The notes under the pieces are model-generated. The model saw nothing but the letters and a program-made list of their open reading frames with translations, was not told the origin of the DNA and did not search any database. Positions 21,241-35,770 of a stretch of 64,000 nt of DNA are shown piece after piece (within the stretch, counting starts at the first letter, position 1; each line of letters begins with the position of its first letter). This DNA comes from Acheta domesticus (Eukaryota > Arthropoda > Insecta > Orthoptera > Gryllidae), in assembly GCA_031308135.1 (NCBI GenBank), contig JAHLJT010009436.1, forward strand, positions 120,629,608 through 120,693,607, read 5' to 3'. Made by a program: the position numbers and the translations under genes.

Positions 21241-22972
21241 TACAATACAAACGTTAATCTACCCCAAGATTATACTAAAAAATTATACCCTTCAGTACTT
21301 TGTCAGGAAATAATTGTGTACAAATTATTTCATCTTGCCAGAAGACAAAGAAAGAAAGAAAAATAACAATCTTCAAAACACGTACATATTTATCGTAAAT
21401 TCATTTTGCCTTATCTTGCCTAAACTACAAGGGAACTGACAATTATAGAAAATTAATACCTAATTTTTTGTATCTGAAAATTTAAAATATATTTGATAAT
21501 GATAAACCACAATAAAATAATAATGTATTTCTTGGTTCCTTAAAATCAAAATTTTAAATACCTGAAGTTGTGACGAATAGGAAACGACTATTTCAGGTGT
21601 CTAAATTCTCACGAACCATATAGATTAAAATTCATGTCCCTAGGTGCAACAACGTTTATAGAGGCAAATAGAATTGAAATTAATATCACCATGGCATTTG
21701 AAATTCGACAAAAAATATACATTTTCAAAATGTTTGTGAAACACTTTGTTAAACGTATTTCACTATAACCCTCACAGCAATATTCGACCTATACTTTCCG
21801 TCATAACAATAACAGAACCAATGTTATTTACCAAACATGTTTGCTCTGATGGTATCTTCCGTCCCGTTGTAACTCGCTTTCGCTTCCTACTGCACAACTC
21901 TATTCTCTAAATAATTCCTGTTCCACATTCCTTCCTCTTCGCAAGCTTCCTTCCAGTTTCTCATCCACCGCCAGCCAAATTCTGCAACACACTGGTCGCT
22001 GGCTCCCCTCATTCTATGCCAAGGGACCTGTTGAAAGAGCCCCGGGCGTTTTAAAGCACCCTCACATAAGAGAGAAAAGGACCATTAACATCAACCTTCA
22101 AAAGCCATTACTGTTCTTCGCAAATACACCAACTATGAGTCTCTCTATGCACACAAACAGTGTTTTGGAGCTCGGCATTCAAATCTATGGAAGGCCACTT
22201 TTGTTCCGTCACGTCGGAAGTGTTGGAAACACACTATCTTAAGTGCTGTTTTCAACACGAAATCCCTCTGATAAAGACAGATGAGCTGTCCAGAAACTTA
22301 AAGAGCATGGTTTTAATAAGCAATTATAGTAAATAAACATACCTTGTAGTTACTTATTAAAAAGATACAGTTTACCTCCTCACGAAACAACATCTGCTTC
22401 TAAAATCCTAGTACACACGGAAGAATAAATAAGATTGAATATTTTCAAAAGAGGATAAAAAAAAGCAATGCAGACATTTTTAACAATAATTGAGACAAGG
22501 ATTAAATATATTACTCTTTAAAACACCAATAACTAACAAATACAAAACTAACATTTGTAATCTTCCTCCCGATAACAAGAACGTTTTTCAATCCAAAGTA
22601 ATCTCTATTGCTTTAATTTACGTTTATAAAAATATTAAATGACTGAAATAATCTTCAGAGGTATCAATGAACTTCATTATCCATTCTCCTGTACATGTTT
22701 ACGTATACGTTACTAAGTGGGATGTCCACAGGCATGTTTACAGACAGAGCAACTTGGACCATCTCCGCTCTTATCTCTAGCACCGCAGTAAATCCGGAGA
22801 CACTTTTTAAAATTCAGAAGAACTGAATGTTTTGTATTTACAAACCTAAGCAAACGACTGTTATGTTTGCAAAACAATAGTACAAATATACAAGGTAGAG
22901 TAGCTTTGAATTCCTAACAAGTAGGACATTAAAAAAATATACTTTAGTCAAATATAAACATCTCATGCCTTC
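21241..22972. other. AT-rich intergenic DNA
   Basis: No gene, island or clear repeat recognised. Confidence 0.4.

Positions 22973-23033
<61 letters not shown>
22973..23033. repeat. AAT microsatellite, about 20 units
   Basis: Uninterrupted (ATA)n. It is followed at 23048-23069 by a perfect 8 bp hairpin (ccgggatc / gatcccgg, 6-base loop). Both features often mark the tail end of a transposon copy. Confidence 0.95.
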
Positions 23034-23366
23034 GCTGATCCGGGTAGCCGGGATCGCGGTTGATCCCGGTTTAGGGTGGCACGGTTCCTTTGGTTCATTG
23101 ATTCAGTTCATTAGAGAGGAATCGACTCCATGAACTGGACCCTTGTTTACTATTCGCGTGTATTATTGCTCATGATAACACAATAAATATAATTATTTAA
23201 AATAATTTTTATTTCACAACCTCATACTAATAACACTTTTATTGTTGGGGGGGGGGGGCCATCACGCCCCAAACCTCCCATTTTAACACTAAACACTTGT
23301 CGAGGTAGTAACTTTTTTTTTTAATTGAGAATTCAGTTGTTATACTAACAACTAAATGTGTTAACA

Positions 23367-23530
23367 CAGGGGTGTCCAACTTCCAAGGCCTCATGGGCCA
23401 TACCGTTAACTTTTAATATGTTCACGGGCCATGTTTTCATAACTCGAACAACCCACACCTGACTTCCCCGTATATTTGATCTCGGCACTTGGTCCGGCTG
23501 CTCTGATACGGGGATTGAACCACGCGTGAT
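23367..23530 (+). mobile_element. hAT-like transposon terminus
   Basis: CAGGGGTGTCCAAC (23367-23380) followed by a gggcca-rich stretch is the typical terminal inverted repeat and subterminal sequence of hAT-superfamily elements. It is preceded by a possible 8 bp target site tgttaaca. No opposite terminus was found, so the copy is truncated or its inner boundary is unclear. Confidence 0.5.
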
Positions 23531-26225
23531 ATCGGGCTACGCAGTGAAACATATTGGGATGATTTTGAATTTCTGAATTCACTATAAACTAGTGGTGCAA
23601 CAGAATGGCACATACTTTCCCGTATTCTTTTCTATTTCCTTGGGTCTTCTCCAGCTAATTTGGAATTGCCACATACTCTTTCTTGCCAGCTGCCATCTAT
23701 CACCACCAAAAGTACATTTTTTGTCATTTTCTTAATTGATCGATTTTCCTATTGGTAGAACGGAAATATTAATTTCAGAATATTAAAGAACACAAAAACC
23801 TAGTCCTAAATGGCAATTTTCTTTTAAGAATTATGTGCCGTTTTAAAGAAAATTTAGCGCTACTATAAATGCGAAATTTGAAGCTCGTTTTTTACAGAAA
23901 AGTTTTGAGTTTTCAAAATACTTTATTCGACAAGTTCTAAACTATGCACAAATCTGCGTTAATGGCCACAGCGAAAATTGTCCGGAAATTTCCGATTAAT
24001 AAAACTAGCAAGCAAATTAAATCTCATATCACTAACACGAATTTATATAAGACAATTTTCCATACCCCTAAAGAAATTACACCATTTTTACCTCTTTTTC
24101 CTGATGTCTCTTCGGGTGTACTTCTCATTGCGCAATGCTTCCTGAAAACTCAGTGCGTAAAAATTACCTCAGTACTTTTGAGCCAGCCAGTGAGTCCATT
24201 GTTCACCTACGGTAAAAAGGTCATTCGTCTGATCTGCCGTCATATCAGATCGTGAATGATCGATTACGTTAAAAGCAATTAATTCAAGGAAAGCGCGAGC
24301 AAGAGCGTGGAGAGCAAGTACATCGCGTGCTTTGTCAACATGACGTCAACACTTCTGAAACGAACGAAAAAAATTCTATTTTTTTGTTAGGAGTGAATTA
24401 ACCTCATGTACTAAACGTATGCATGCAAGAATTACATTCATAAAAAATAGCAATTTTTAAACAGACGGATATAACCCGAACGTCAAGAAAAATTAGCTAT
24501 AATTTATTTAGTTAAAAATGGACCAATTTCTGAAGGAAGAGCTTACTTAGCACGTATACAGTACGAACTACTAAAAATATACTAGACAAGAATCTTTTTA
24601 AATCAATAAAAGAGAACTGAACTAACGGCGAAGAACTAACAATCAAAAGCTAGTAGAATTATTCAAATAGACGGTACACAACTTACTTTAAGATTTTTAA
24701 GAACTATTATAGAGATTCACTGAATTAAATACGAATACAAACCAAAAACGCACTCCAGGAATTGTATACTGAACTTTAATTTTAAAGATTGTCATATGGT
24801 GACCAGAAAAGTATTGAGTAATACTGTCAACGATGTTTCTTACTCCAAATACATTAGCAATTTTGAGAAAATAAAGAAAGGTAGTTTTACAATAAGCTCT
24901 GAGAATGATATATTTGAACTTATGAAATACGGGCGATCTTTTTTTGAATAATCTACCCTTCATGACGCAGAAGGAGCCTTCTCACAAAGTGGAAGGAGAA
25001 TTATTTATTACTTCGTCGCTCCGTAAAATCAGGTACTTGGCAAAGTTTCTGGCAATTAAGGAGTAACAGAAAGTATTCCGCGACTCAACGATGTTCGAGC
25101 AAAATTACTCGCGAAGTAATAAAACTGGAGAGAGAAAATCCGATAAGTATGCAGGAGGCAAGGGATATTCACGTGTCAGAACTTAGTAATGAGGAGAACG
25201 CAAAAACAGAATGTTACAGCTAATAAGGAGTAGACTTGGAAGTATGTGAAAGTGAAATTCACATAATCATTTTATAAAAGTTAACAAACACTACAGACCT
25301 ACGCAATGGACGTTTTAAAACTTTTCAGAGTTAATATTCGCATATACATTCACATTCGCAAATATTAGTATTTGCTTAAGTTCCTATGTATATTTAATGT
25401 TTGAAAGCAAATCTACACAGTGTCTTAGGATAAATGTTACTAATGTCTAGAGCATGTTCAAGGTGTCTAAAATTATCAATTTTCGCCAATAATCAGTAAT
25501 GAGGAATTTCATGTGACAGAGTTAAGCGGGTGTCATTTTCCGCTGATTTTTAGGCAACTAATTATAGAGATGTTCAATAGGTGAAGTTTTGAATCTGTCA
25601 AAGACATTACACGTACAGTCATACATGTACTAAAGGGTTACCTACCCATCAGGGGCAAATTTCCAATTATATATTCATTGGAAAAAGTGATCTATACATA
25701 ACCTAGAAGTTTGTGACGTTTGTTCTGAGATATCCTGAATAAAACAAACTATGACCATGAAGATTTGTCTCAGGTAAAAAGAAATGAATTCAAGGGCGCT
25801 TGGTGAAGAAAATGGTGATGCAGGAGTATTCACAAAAATTATTTTGGCAACGATTTGGAAATCTATCACCGGAATTTCACATTTTTTCTTGGGGATATTT
25901 TTCAAGGTAAATGGGAAAAATAGTAAAGGAAAGCAGTTACAAAACCACATCTAAAACCGCCCACGAAAAAAAATATGTTTTTACTATCGCAAAGGCTGTA
26001 ACTGCATTCAACTGCTGTTATTTTTCAATTCAGGTATTCAAGTGATGATATTTCATCAGTTGGAATTACAATACATAATTATCAATGTACTCAACAAGCG
26101 CAAGTTTAGGACATCCTCCACTCTTGTTTTTCTAGCTTCCACTACATTCAAAGTTTACGCCAAATTCCTTGCTAGTTACCAGACAACCACTGACCGACAA
26201 AGGGGTTACGTAACGTATCTTGCGG
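23531..26225. other. AT-rich intergenic DNA
   Basis: A 103-codon plus-strand frame at 23944-24255 has no recognisable features. A small GC patch lies at 24290-24350. Nothing else is recognised. Confidence 0.4.
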
Positions 26226-26229
26226 AAAG

Positions 26230-26735
26230 CATCACTTTCAGCACGTCGAGGGCGCTAGCAAACATGTTGCGCACGCGTCGCCTTTGCCTCGACACGCAAC
26301 GCGCACAACATTAGCGCACGAGCCACGTGAGCCTGCAGGCGCGGCAGCGCGTCATCTCGTCTGGGTGGAGGCCCTGGGGGAGGGGAGGATGTTCGCTGTC
26401 CAATGACAGCGCCCCGCCTCTCCGTGGCACGCTGCGTCGACCAGCCCGGTGTGCACGCGGCGATGCAGCGGAGAGGGCCACTGCGAAGGCAAGGAGAGTT
26501 GGGAAACCACGCTGGGAGGCTCCCTTTAACGTGAGAACAAAGGGCGCACGCGAGACGCACCGACGGCCACCGCCACCGTCCCCAGCGAAAACAATTAGAC
26601 GCGAGGCCGAATGCACGACGGGAGGGTGATGAGGAGCGGCGGGTGGCGGCGGCGACCACCCTGCTACCGCTTGGTAGTGGCTGCAACAATGCAGGTGGTG
26701 TCAGGCAATGTGAGGAGGACCGCGTGCTGCCGCCG
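26230..26735. other. GC/CpG island
   Basis: CpG-rich, with four overlapping frames on both strands and no recognisable product. A second small GC block at 26870-27000 includes a G10-12 run (about 26985-26996). Confidence 0.55.
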
Positions 26736-27000
26736 CCATTTACCTCGCTTTAATCAAGGCAATGACCAGAGCATATTAGACGCGTCTAAGTATGATGAGC
26801 CTGGTAATGGAGTGCGCTTCGCCGTGTGGGAGTAGCGGGAAGAAACAACCCGTTCTACGTTAATTAAATCACATGCTGCGGCGGAGGGATGGGGAACAGG
26901 GCAGAAAGCACAGCGCCCCGCCGTCACAATGCCCACTGCCGGCGAGAGTGCCAGCCGGCCCTGTTGCACCCCAGCCCTCTTTCGGGGGGGGGGGGGCAGC

Positions 27001-29210
27001 AGATCGATGAGATAAAAGAAAGGGCACTATGCAGGGACGTGATGAGAAGTGACCATCCAAGAAGTACATTACTATCAGCCAGAGAAGCGTCAATATATTT
27101 TCATACTAGTATCAAATACTTCTTACTTTACCATTTGATGGTATGAGCAAATCTGAATATCATAGAAGAATGACCCAACGACACTTTATAGCATCAACAT
27201 CAATGTGGCACCAAATCATTCTTATCATCGTATTTGTATTTCAAAATATGTGAATAGAAATTCAATGCCTTTTAAAATATTTTCTCTTGTTACTAGATCA
27301 ATTAATTTTTTATTCGGAAGTTACACGAAGAGAAAATAAGGAAGAAATATTTATCTTTCTTAGATGGGTCTTCTCTTATGTCGCTTTTTTGACATGATTT
27401 CCTTGTTTTGAGAAAAACATCTATTGACTAATTAGGAACTTATGTAGGGCGAGGCGAAAATTCAAACTATAAAAAGATTGTTTAATCTCGCCACAATAAT
27501 ACAGTTTGGATCGTCACTTAACACAGTTAAAAATACAACATCGGACATCGCAACGGCAGTGCAAAATTTTACCATTCCTTTTGCATTAATTATCTTATTA
27601 TTAAATATTTATATACGATGAATGTACGAAAAGGACTTGACTCCATCATTAACATGGACAAAAAAATTGTTTGAGCACCAGCAATACAGCAGTGTGGACA
27701 AGAAACCTGACTGATTGATTATTCTCCGAGTGACGGATTTACACCACCCTAAAGCAATTATGAATATTAATGAATGATGATACAGATGATATTTTGGGAT
27801 AATCTACGGTCATGTCACAACACAAGTTTCACAAATCCATGTTCTACGCGGGACTCTAATCTACGACCTACCATTCAAGGAGAGCGATTGTCAGCGCACT
27901 CATGAGCACTGCAAAAGTCGGTGGAAAAGAAGAAACGACTCTTATAATCGAATTATATTGTCAACAACTCAATGTCAAAAACAACAGCAAATACTAAATT
28001 AAAAAAATAATTAAGTACTTAAAATACTTATCAGGCAATCAGCACTGGTTTTTACTCTCCACTTCGTTAGTACATTAAATCGCTAAACTACTCATATTTA
28101 TGACATTAACTCAGAGGCATGAAAATCAAATATGAAATTAATTGTATTTACAATAACAGTGATAGTAAATTATTACATTCGCTTCCAATCATAAATGTGA
28201 TTTTCCATCGGTACATATTATATTAATAAATTTTAATGGATTGAAAAACATTTTGGACGATTTCCCACGTTGTCTCGTTGCATATGATCAAACAGAAGTT
28301 TGACTTTGGGGTGAATCGACTTCATATGATGAATCAAGTTATTATAAATCAAATAAATACCACATGAAACGGGAAAATGGTTATTATTAACAGACAGTTA
28401 CGTTTTTACAAAACGCAGCTGTCACCCCATCATAATTTGATTGCGTATTTTGTAAAAATGGATATATCGAAAACTAATGCAGTAAACGTGGTTGAGAGAA
28501 GGTGATAAATATCGTAAATTGAAGGAGTATTTACTTTTAATTTTCTCAAAGAATGCACACTGTGAACATGTACATACGATTTAGAATTGACAGTGAATGT
28601 CATTCACTAAGCTATTCTTAAATCATATTCAAGGAGTTCTATGAACGATTTCCATAATTCGTGAGATATTTTGCGAGGAATTTTTGTAAATGAACGTTCA
28701 GTGGACGAGTGAATGAACAGACACCAACCATGCTGTGTTGCTGGTTCAAATTGTTTTCCCCGCCAGTCATCCGTTACGTGGAGATAGGCAACCCGTCGCG
28801 CCGCTACGTTCCATCGTTCAAGCGGTTGCGGGGCCCCTGCGAGCCGAGGACTCATATGGGGGAAATCAAGCGAGGATCTGTACCGCGGGGGAAAAGGCCA
28901 AGGTCATGTAATTATGAAGAGTGAAGGCAAGAAAGTGGAATAGAAGGCGATACAAAAGTTTAAGTCGGGATTTGATTAACGAAGAGGCACATCAAAGGGA
29001 ATTGGAGAATTGAGGGGGCAGGAAGAAGACTCAAGAAAAAGAAATTCGTGCTAAAAATATGATCACGTTTACATAAAATAGAAAGCGAACGTTCATTCTA
29101 AAAGAAATCGATACAAGAATCTGAGAACTAGTCAGAAATGATGGAGAGGCAGTCTAGTAACTCCAAATTTGTGAGCTAAATGAGGGAAGACGGCTCGTAC
29201 GGAAAATTTC
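27001..29210. other. AT-rich intergenic DNA
   Basis: Only a small GC patch at 28740-28900 interrupts it. No gene or repeat recognised. Confidence 0.4.
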
Positions 29211-29214
29211 GTCT

Positions 29215-29765
29215 GTCACAGGCGCCCCCCGACAAGATGGCGTGTGAGGAACCAACAACAATACAGCAATCGGTGCGGATGAAGGCGAGTCGCGAGTGAC
29301 CGCTCCGTAGCCGCCGGCGTAGCGCCACCTTCGGCAAGCCGCCGCTGCCCGTCTCTGCCGACGACCTACCTTACCTCGGCGCCGCGCTTACGGCGCGCAA
29401 TGGAAGAGCGGGCGCCGGGTCGGGGGCGAAGACGCGGGCGCGCTTCTCACCTGCAACAAGGAAAACAGTCGTTAGCTTCTCCGTGGAGCTCGCGCTGCGC
29501 TATAACGCGAACTTCATGCGGAGCCGCGCAAGAACTACACACTTAGTTCGTGGGGAAAATTGGACTAATGTTCCCCCGGGGGAAAGGCGAAGCCTCTTCG
29601 CGGGGAAGCCGGCCCTCCGCCTCCGCCGCCAGGTTGCGCTGCACAATGAAACGGCGCCGGGGGACGGAGCGGGCGCCGCAGCGACGAAAGCGCGTTGCGA
29701 TGGAGAAGCCCCGAGCTCGGAGCCAGCTCGAGGGAGCCCAGTGAGCTGCGACAAGGGTCAATAGA
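29215..29765. other. GC/CpG island with YY1-like site and minus-strand donor consensus
   Basis: caagatggcgtg (29233-29244) matches the core of the YY1/pleiohomeotic-type promoter motif. On the minus strand gcag|gtgagaag (about 29457-29446) is a splice-donor consensus. This is a good promoter or untranslated first-exon candidate. Overlapping frames at 29483-29764 are not recognised. 29766-31600 is AT-rich with nothing recognised. Confidence 0.45.
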
Positions 29766-31609
29766 AGTGTTGCTCATCGAACTCAATATTAGTGGCGACT
29801 GGTATGGAACCGGGAGGTATTTGCAAAACACGACTAATATGGATATAATTATAATATTATTAATAATTATATATTATTAATAAGGATAATATATACATGC
29901 CAGTTTTTTATTTAAACCACTATTACATTTTTGCAACATTTATTGCTAAATTGAATTGTGGCTATTTATTACTTTGGATTCTCTTGGGGTTATTATCTTC
30001 AATATTACGTGTAAAACTGAATGAGAGGAGACGTTTGAGACTTACGAGAATATCAAACTCCAGAACAACATAAGTCAACAACCCATCGCAATCACTTCTT
30101 CACGACATCCTAGAAACCTTATGACCGCCGAAGGAAGATCCATCCAAGTTTTTCAACCCCAGTGATAACGAAAAAAATGAACGATGTCGTATAAAATACC
30201 TCGGTAAAATATCTCGCCGAAGGCAAAGCAGAGGCATAAAAAGATGCCAAGATCAAGTTACGGGTAGTATCAGCCTCTGAAGGAAAATGTTCCGAGTAGT
30301 TCGGTAGATTAAGGAGAATACTCTTGAAAAGACCAAAACATAAGTTCTTATTTAATATTTTCAATTAGAAATAGCGTGTAGAATTAACTGACCGGTAAAG
30401 GTTAATTAACTACAATTACAGTGAAAATAGAAGCAACGAAAAACTAATATTAATTTATAGAATCCAAGAAAAGTAAAGAAATTTAAAGAATCAGCTCAAA
30501 TTCATAAAGGTTGGCAAAAATATAAAAAATTAATGTAAGTTTGGAAAGCAAATGAAAAGTAACTAGACCGAGTTTCTAAGTGAAAATTTAATAAACGTGC
30601 AGCATTTTCTAATGTGTCACAAATATCTCTATGAATCAGTACTTTCTGGTATACAACAATTACTGAAATTAATGTGAACATTCCTTGTGTTTTTTTTTAT
30701 AATTGAATACATCAGGAACTTGTGTTTCTCTTGAGTTTAGTTTATTTTGTGAGCAAGTGAAATAATAATCCCGTGAAGCACGACACAAAAAGAGTCGGTT
30801 ATTCTGCTTTGAAAAGTTTTAATTTTTCATTAAATATTGAGTTGTGTTTTACGTGCGTGTAAATATGTCGGATCAGAAATACGATTATGATTTCCCTACG
30901 AATTATTTTTTTAACGAACACATCGAACCAACTATTCATAATCTTGAACCAATATAAAATCCTATTTTTTTCATTGAAAACTATCAGGTTGTTCAGAAAA
31001 ACCTAAAAATAAATAAGGTAATTAATCAATTCACTGCCTTGAGCAAATGGTTGCGTATCCGTGAAAGGGCGGGTGGTTAAACATCAACGTACATACCATA
31101 TAAATATCGGAATGCAAAAGACTTTCTGGCATTAAGTGTAAAGGAATTTATCTGTTGTATACTAAGAAAATGAAAGCACAGTTTCCAACTTGCACACGGC
31201 TCAGAAAATGTGTTGTTAGGAAACTTTCAAGTCACTGAAATTGGAAATTATATGTCATATTTCGTTCTGCTTTCCTCCTCTCCGTAACGCTTCCTTTCGA
31301 TGTCCACAATCGAAGCATCCGTAGCGTTCATTTAGTGGTAATATGAATGATAGAAATATGCCTTTCGGTTAGCGTTTCCTCATCAGAAAATGTCACATCT
31401 ACTCTACTAAGTAACTAGAAAACTACACAATCTTCAAATCTGCATATTGTTATTTCACCGATGAGAATCAATTTGAATATGTTTGTCCAATGGAAGTCCT
31501 GGAACAGCATGATGACTCGCAGAGGATTATTTCTTTGAAATATTGAATTACCTCTTTTCGTTTAACTATCTTGTTCGAATATTCTAATTATCCTAGTGAC
31601 TAGCATACA

Positions 31610-31840
31610 AGCAGACCTACTGCTTTTTCATCTTCGCGCAGCAGCAGGATGCTGGGGCCTGCCACTCCCGTCGCCGCATCCAGCCGAGCCTCCGAGACGC
31701 ACGACGTCGCACAGGGACCGGGCGAGGTCGCTCAGCAAACACACTTTGCGGCCTCTCCGTCAAAAGTTGGGTTTATTGAAAACTTAATATAAGTTTTGAA
31801 GAGCGCCCGACGTCGACGACACGGGCAACGCCGAATCGAA
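31610..31840. other. GC/CpG island
   Basis: Short CpG-rich block. 31841-32910 is mostly AT-rich with nothing recognised. Confidence 0.5.
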
Positions 31841-32919
31841 TTTCTGGTTAAATTCCTACAGAGCTTTGTTTTTGGTACTTTGCCGAAGGCGAAATTTAGT
31901 CAGCGGCTTTCCGTTAATAAAAGCTCCGACCGTTTCGCTCTCCAGTTCAAACCTCTCAACCCACCCTTTCTGTGAATATCTCTCTTTCGCTGACAATAAC
32001 ATGCTGCGGTGGCGTGTGGCGGGGGTGGCGTCGACTCCTTCCGTAACGGAAATGCAAATATAAATATTTTGCATTTATTGGGCTTTCTGTCGGGAATGAC
32101 AAATATGCTTCATCACGAAAGCGAATATTACATGTCCGTCCCAGCAACACCAGTAGGACACTGCTTTGAACTCGTGATGAATACATTGTCCCCTCGAATG
32201 TCGTCGAAAGTCACGCGTCCCTCTGAAAATATTAAAGAAAATGTTGTCCTTAAAACATATTTATTATTCTTTCATTAACAACAAGCAACAAAATGCCAAG
32301 TACCTAATCAGATTACAAAAAACAAAGCAATACAATTTTAAAAAAAATATTTTTCGAAAGTCTATTACTACTTCTAGTGCTTCAAGTACCAGTTACGTCA
32401 CATATACTAAACTTGTTTTAGTAAAATTTCAAATAAGATTTTTGTAAAATGGATGTGTTGTCTCAACAGACAATGCTTGAAACTAAGTACGATGCACTTT
32501 TAAAAACTGGTGTAGCTCAGATTCTACTACATGTCTTTATCAAGTTTTATATTTCCTTTTCTCATTTCCCAGCACATACGTTTTGAAATGACCAGGAGAA
32601 AATAGTGATGATACACTCAAGTCATAAACAGTTCAAATAAGTTATTGAAACATAAGAGGATCAGAGCAAAACTGACAAGAAGATGCCAACGGAAGGAACA
32701 CTTCACATGGAGGAATACTGCTTATTTACTCCAATAAAAGGTCAGGGAAGTCATTTGTACACCAAGGGTATTAATGATAATAAGGAAGACGATGATTCTT
32801 AAACAGAACTCAATTAATAATGAAGTATTTCATGGATAATAATCTCTCTTTTTCCCAATTGCGCATTACCGTTTGGCTTTATCTCTAAAACAGCAATGAA
32901 AGACGTCGTCTCCATGTGT

Positions 32920-33260
32920 CTCCGAAAAGTCTTCCGCAAGAAGCGGTATCAGCGATGGTGGAAGTGCCGTAGCGGCCGCGCTGGCAGCGGCCGATGGCCA
33001 GCGAAGCCTGGGCTACGCCGGCCGCAAATCCGCTGAGCGCGCACTTAGCAAATCGCGCGATACACTACCATTATCCGGGCTGTATCTCTGCGGGCGGCGG
33101 CGCCGGCAGATTCATGTCCCGACGCGTCGCGAGCGCGGGGTCGCCCCGGGAGATATACGGCAGCAGCGCGCGGCCCGCACACCCGCGTCTCCATCGACAT
33201 TTCGCGGCTTCGCGTGCCCGTCGGGCCCCCGTAGCAACACGTTCAAAACCGCTCTCAAGG
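32920..33260. other. GC/CpG island
   Basis: CpG-rich block with gcggccgcgctggcagcggcc near 32973. No recognisable product. 33261-33990 is AT-rich with nothing recognised. Confidence 0.55.
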
Positions 33261-33999
33261 CAAAAAAAGATTACTATGTCACTTACAGACACATACAAAA
33301 ACACCAATGAGTTTGATCCCATCAGTAGGCAATATTCCCTGTAATTATGAGTATTTCACGAAATTCACCCCACACACTCAAAGAAGGTACAACACAACAT
33401 AGAAATCGAATGAAATTGCTTGGAACTAATTCAGAGTAGAACGGTAGGAAAAAGACAATAAACGATAATACAAAATTACTACCTTGTTTTCACAAAAGAC
33501 AAAAAACACACTAAGTATTCAGCTTTTCTTCGTCTCGTTTCTCACCGAGAAACCCTCATTATTTCTCTGGACAGTATTCTTTTTTCCCATTACTGCAATT
33601 CTTAATCATCGCATAATGAAAGGGTCGGAGTTGTTCTTTACGTTTGCATTTACTAGAACTTGTATATACTCACTTTATGTTCTCGTTAGTTTCAAAGAGA
33701 CGAAACTGGGCGAAAAGAATCAATGTAATGAATCATGTCTCGTGAGTAGTGATCACAGAAGTGTAGGTGCAATTTCAAAGGTTATATTTCGTGTCGGTAA
33801 CCCATGTTTCGCAAAAGGGCTCTATTAGTTTTTTAAATAAATTGCCTCACGTAAATTTCTCCAATTAATGGCTCGTGTCATTTTATCTCCGATCCTAGCA
33901 ACGCAATTTACTGCAACTTGTAAGCTTTGTTCTTATCCCAGGCAAAGCTCCACCCTCTTCCACGACACTTTCATTAGTTGAAAGTGACACAAAAAAGCG

Positions 34000-34274
34000 T
34001 TGCGGTGGGGCGACTTACCGGTCAAGACGAGCGACACTACAGATTCCACGGAGATAGGGTGGGTGCGTTTATGGGGGGTAATTTGGGGAATAGTGAGGGG
34101 TTGGGGTGCGAGATCTCCCGCGCGGTCGGCGCCCGATCGCCCGATTAATCCGGCGGTGGCGGAAGCAGGGCCCGCGGCCGGCAAACACCGATTAATTAAG
34201 GGCGCAGGGCCACCCCACGAGGAGGGGCTCCTGCGCGCACTGCAGGGGAACCTGGCGGCGGCTGCGGAGGCGGA

Positions 34275-34322
<48 letters not shown>

Positions 34323-34430
34323 TGGCGGCGAGCGCTGCGTCACGTGCGGACACCTGATGGATGCTCGAGGGCGGCGGGGATACGGACGATAGCCACCCCT
34401 GAGTGGTCGCTAGGTCTCGCCTCACCGCAC
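34000..34430. other. GC/CpG island with GGC expansion, homeodomain core and minus-strand donor
   Basis: Contains cgattaattaag (34189-34200) in GC-rich sequence, the GGC repeat at 34275-34323, and at its left edge a minus-strand splice donor g|gtaagt (34019-34013). A minus-strand frame across it would encode a poly-alanine tract, but it has no ATG in a convincing position. It could be a first exon of a regulatory gene. Confidence 0.45.
34275..34323. repeat. GGC microsatellite, about 16 units
   Basis: Uninterrupted (GGC)n inside the island. Confidence 0.95.
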
Positions 34431-35555
34431 ATGACCATGAGTCTCTGGGATGGAACTAAATCGGCACGCTTTTGCAAAGATGGAAATGAAATAATCTCAA
34501 CGATTCTTGATTTTTTGTTATACATTTTTAAGCACACGAAGAATCATCTCAATAAAAAATGAATTGGCACTAAAATAAACTTACTTATTTAACAAATTAC
34601 ACTTATCTTTAGCATTTACCATTTACGTTTTTTAACACATCTTCGGGAATAATTTGTTTTCAAATATCTACTTTCATACTGTGATACTCTCAGATCTATT
34701 AGAGCTCAGAGTAGATCTTCTCTCAGCATATGTGAATCTCGACGAACTTTCAAAGTAACTCAAATCACCTTTTAAAAAATGTTCGGAGGTTAGATCCCAG
34801 CAATATTTCGCATTGGTATTGGAATATAAAGTTCCTGTTTCAGCTAAGACAAAATGCTTTTACAAACATGTATTTTATCTATCCTATGATAAAGTCAGCA
34901 TGATATTAAGTACGTTTCTAAATAAAGGCACAAAACGTAGTTTTCTATAATAAAATAACAATCAAAAAATAATTCCTATCACATGGATATATTCTAAATT
35001 TGTCAAATCGCTTTTTGTCGAACATTATTGGGAAGAAACTATAATTGTTGCTGGTGTCATCAATTCTATTACCCCATTCATTAGTATTTGCTTCATAATT
35101 CGATGTGTCATCACTTTTGGCATCAGCAATCATTGATATATTTTTGTTCGGAGAAAACAATTCGGTGATGGTGTAGAACGACAACGCCCCTTCCCAAAAA
35201 CAAAAACGATGCTGCTGCTGTGAATGAGAGAGAAGAGGCTACATCAATCGTGGTTGCCATTTTCAGTTCGTTTGTGAAAAAAGCCATCGCAGCTACTTTC
35301 TGTGCTCTGTCATAAATGCACACAAAGCTGAAAAATGGGTTCATCAAAGAGAAATCACTGGGGAAGAAAATAGAGCATTATTATACCACAATCACGCATC
35401 CCTTTGTTATTTTTCTAAAAGAAAAACTTTTATTTCGATGTGAAACTCAGCAATAACACTGAAGAAAGAAATATTCCGCAGGCGTCGAAGATTTTGCTAA
35501 CAATGTTTTTAATATGATGTTATAGCCAGCAGCAGAGAATATGCAATTGCTAGGA
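34431..35555. other. AT-rich intergenic DNA
   Basis: Nothing recognised. Confidence 0.4.
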
Positions 35556-35559
35556 GGAA

Positions 35560-35770
35560 AGCCGCGAGGTGACGGACTGAATTGGAAGGGGGCGGGAAGA
35601 AACTTGAAGCTAAAACGGTCCCTCGCCGCGCGGCAGCGAACACGCAGGTCGCGGGTCAATCGACCTATAAATCCCCATTAGTTCGCGCAAGCGCCGCCAT
35701 TGCTCATTGTGTTCGGGAGGGGGACGCGGTCGCTGCGACGCGCTGCCCACCGCAGGTCTCGATTCGATGA
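35560..35770. other. GC/CpG island
   Basis: Short CpG-rich block. 35771-36335 is AT-rich with nothing recognised. Confidence 0.5.

Noticed and set aside
22838..23098. Minus-strand frame with poly-tyrosine
   Set aside because: Encoded by the AAT microsatellite.
23944..24255. 103-codon plus-strand frame with ATG
   Set aside because: Length is within chance for this composition, no motif or family resemblance, and no promoter or poly(A) context.
33933..34343. Minus-strand frame with a poly-alanine tract
   Set aside because: The tract is a GGC microsatellite, no convincing ATG starts the frame, and the rest is unrecognised. The donor at 34018 keeps a first exon possible, but not this protein.
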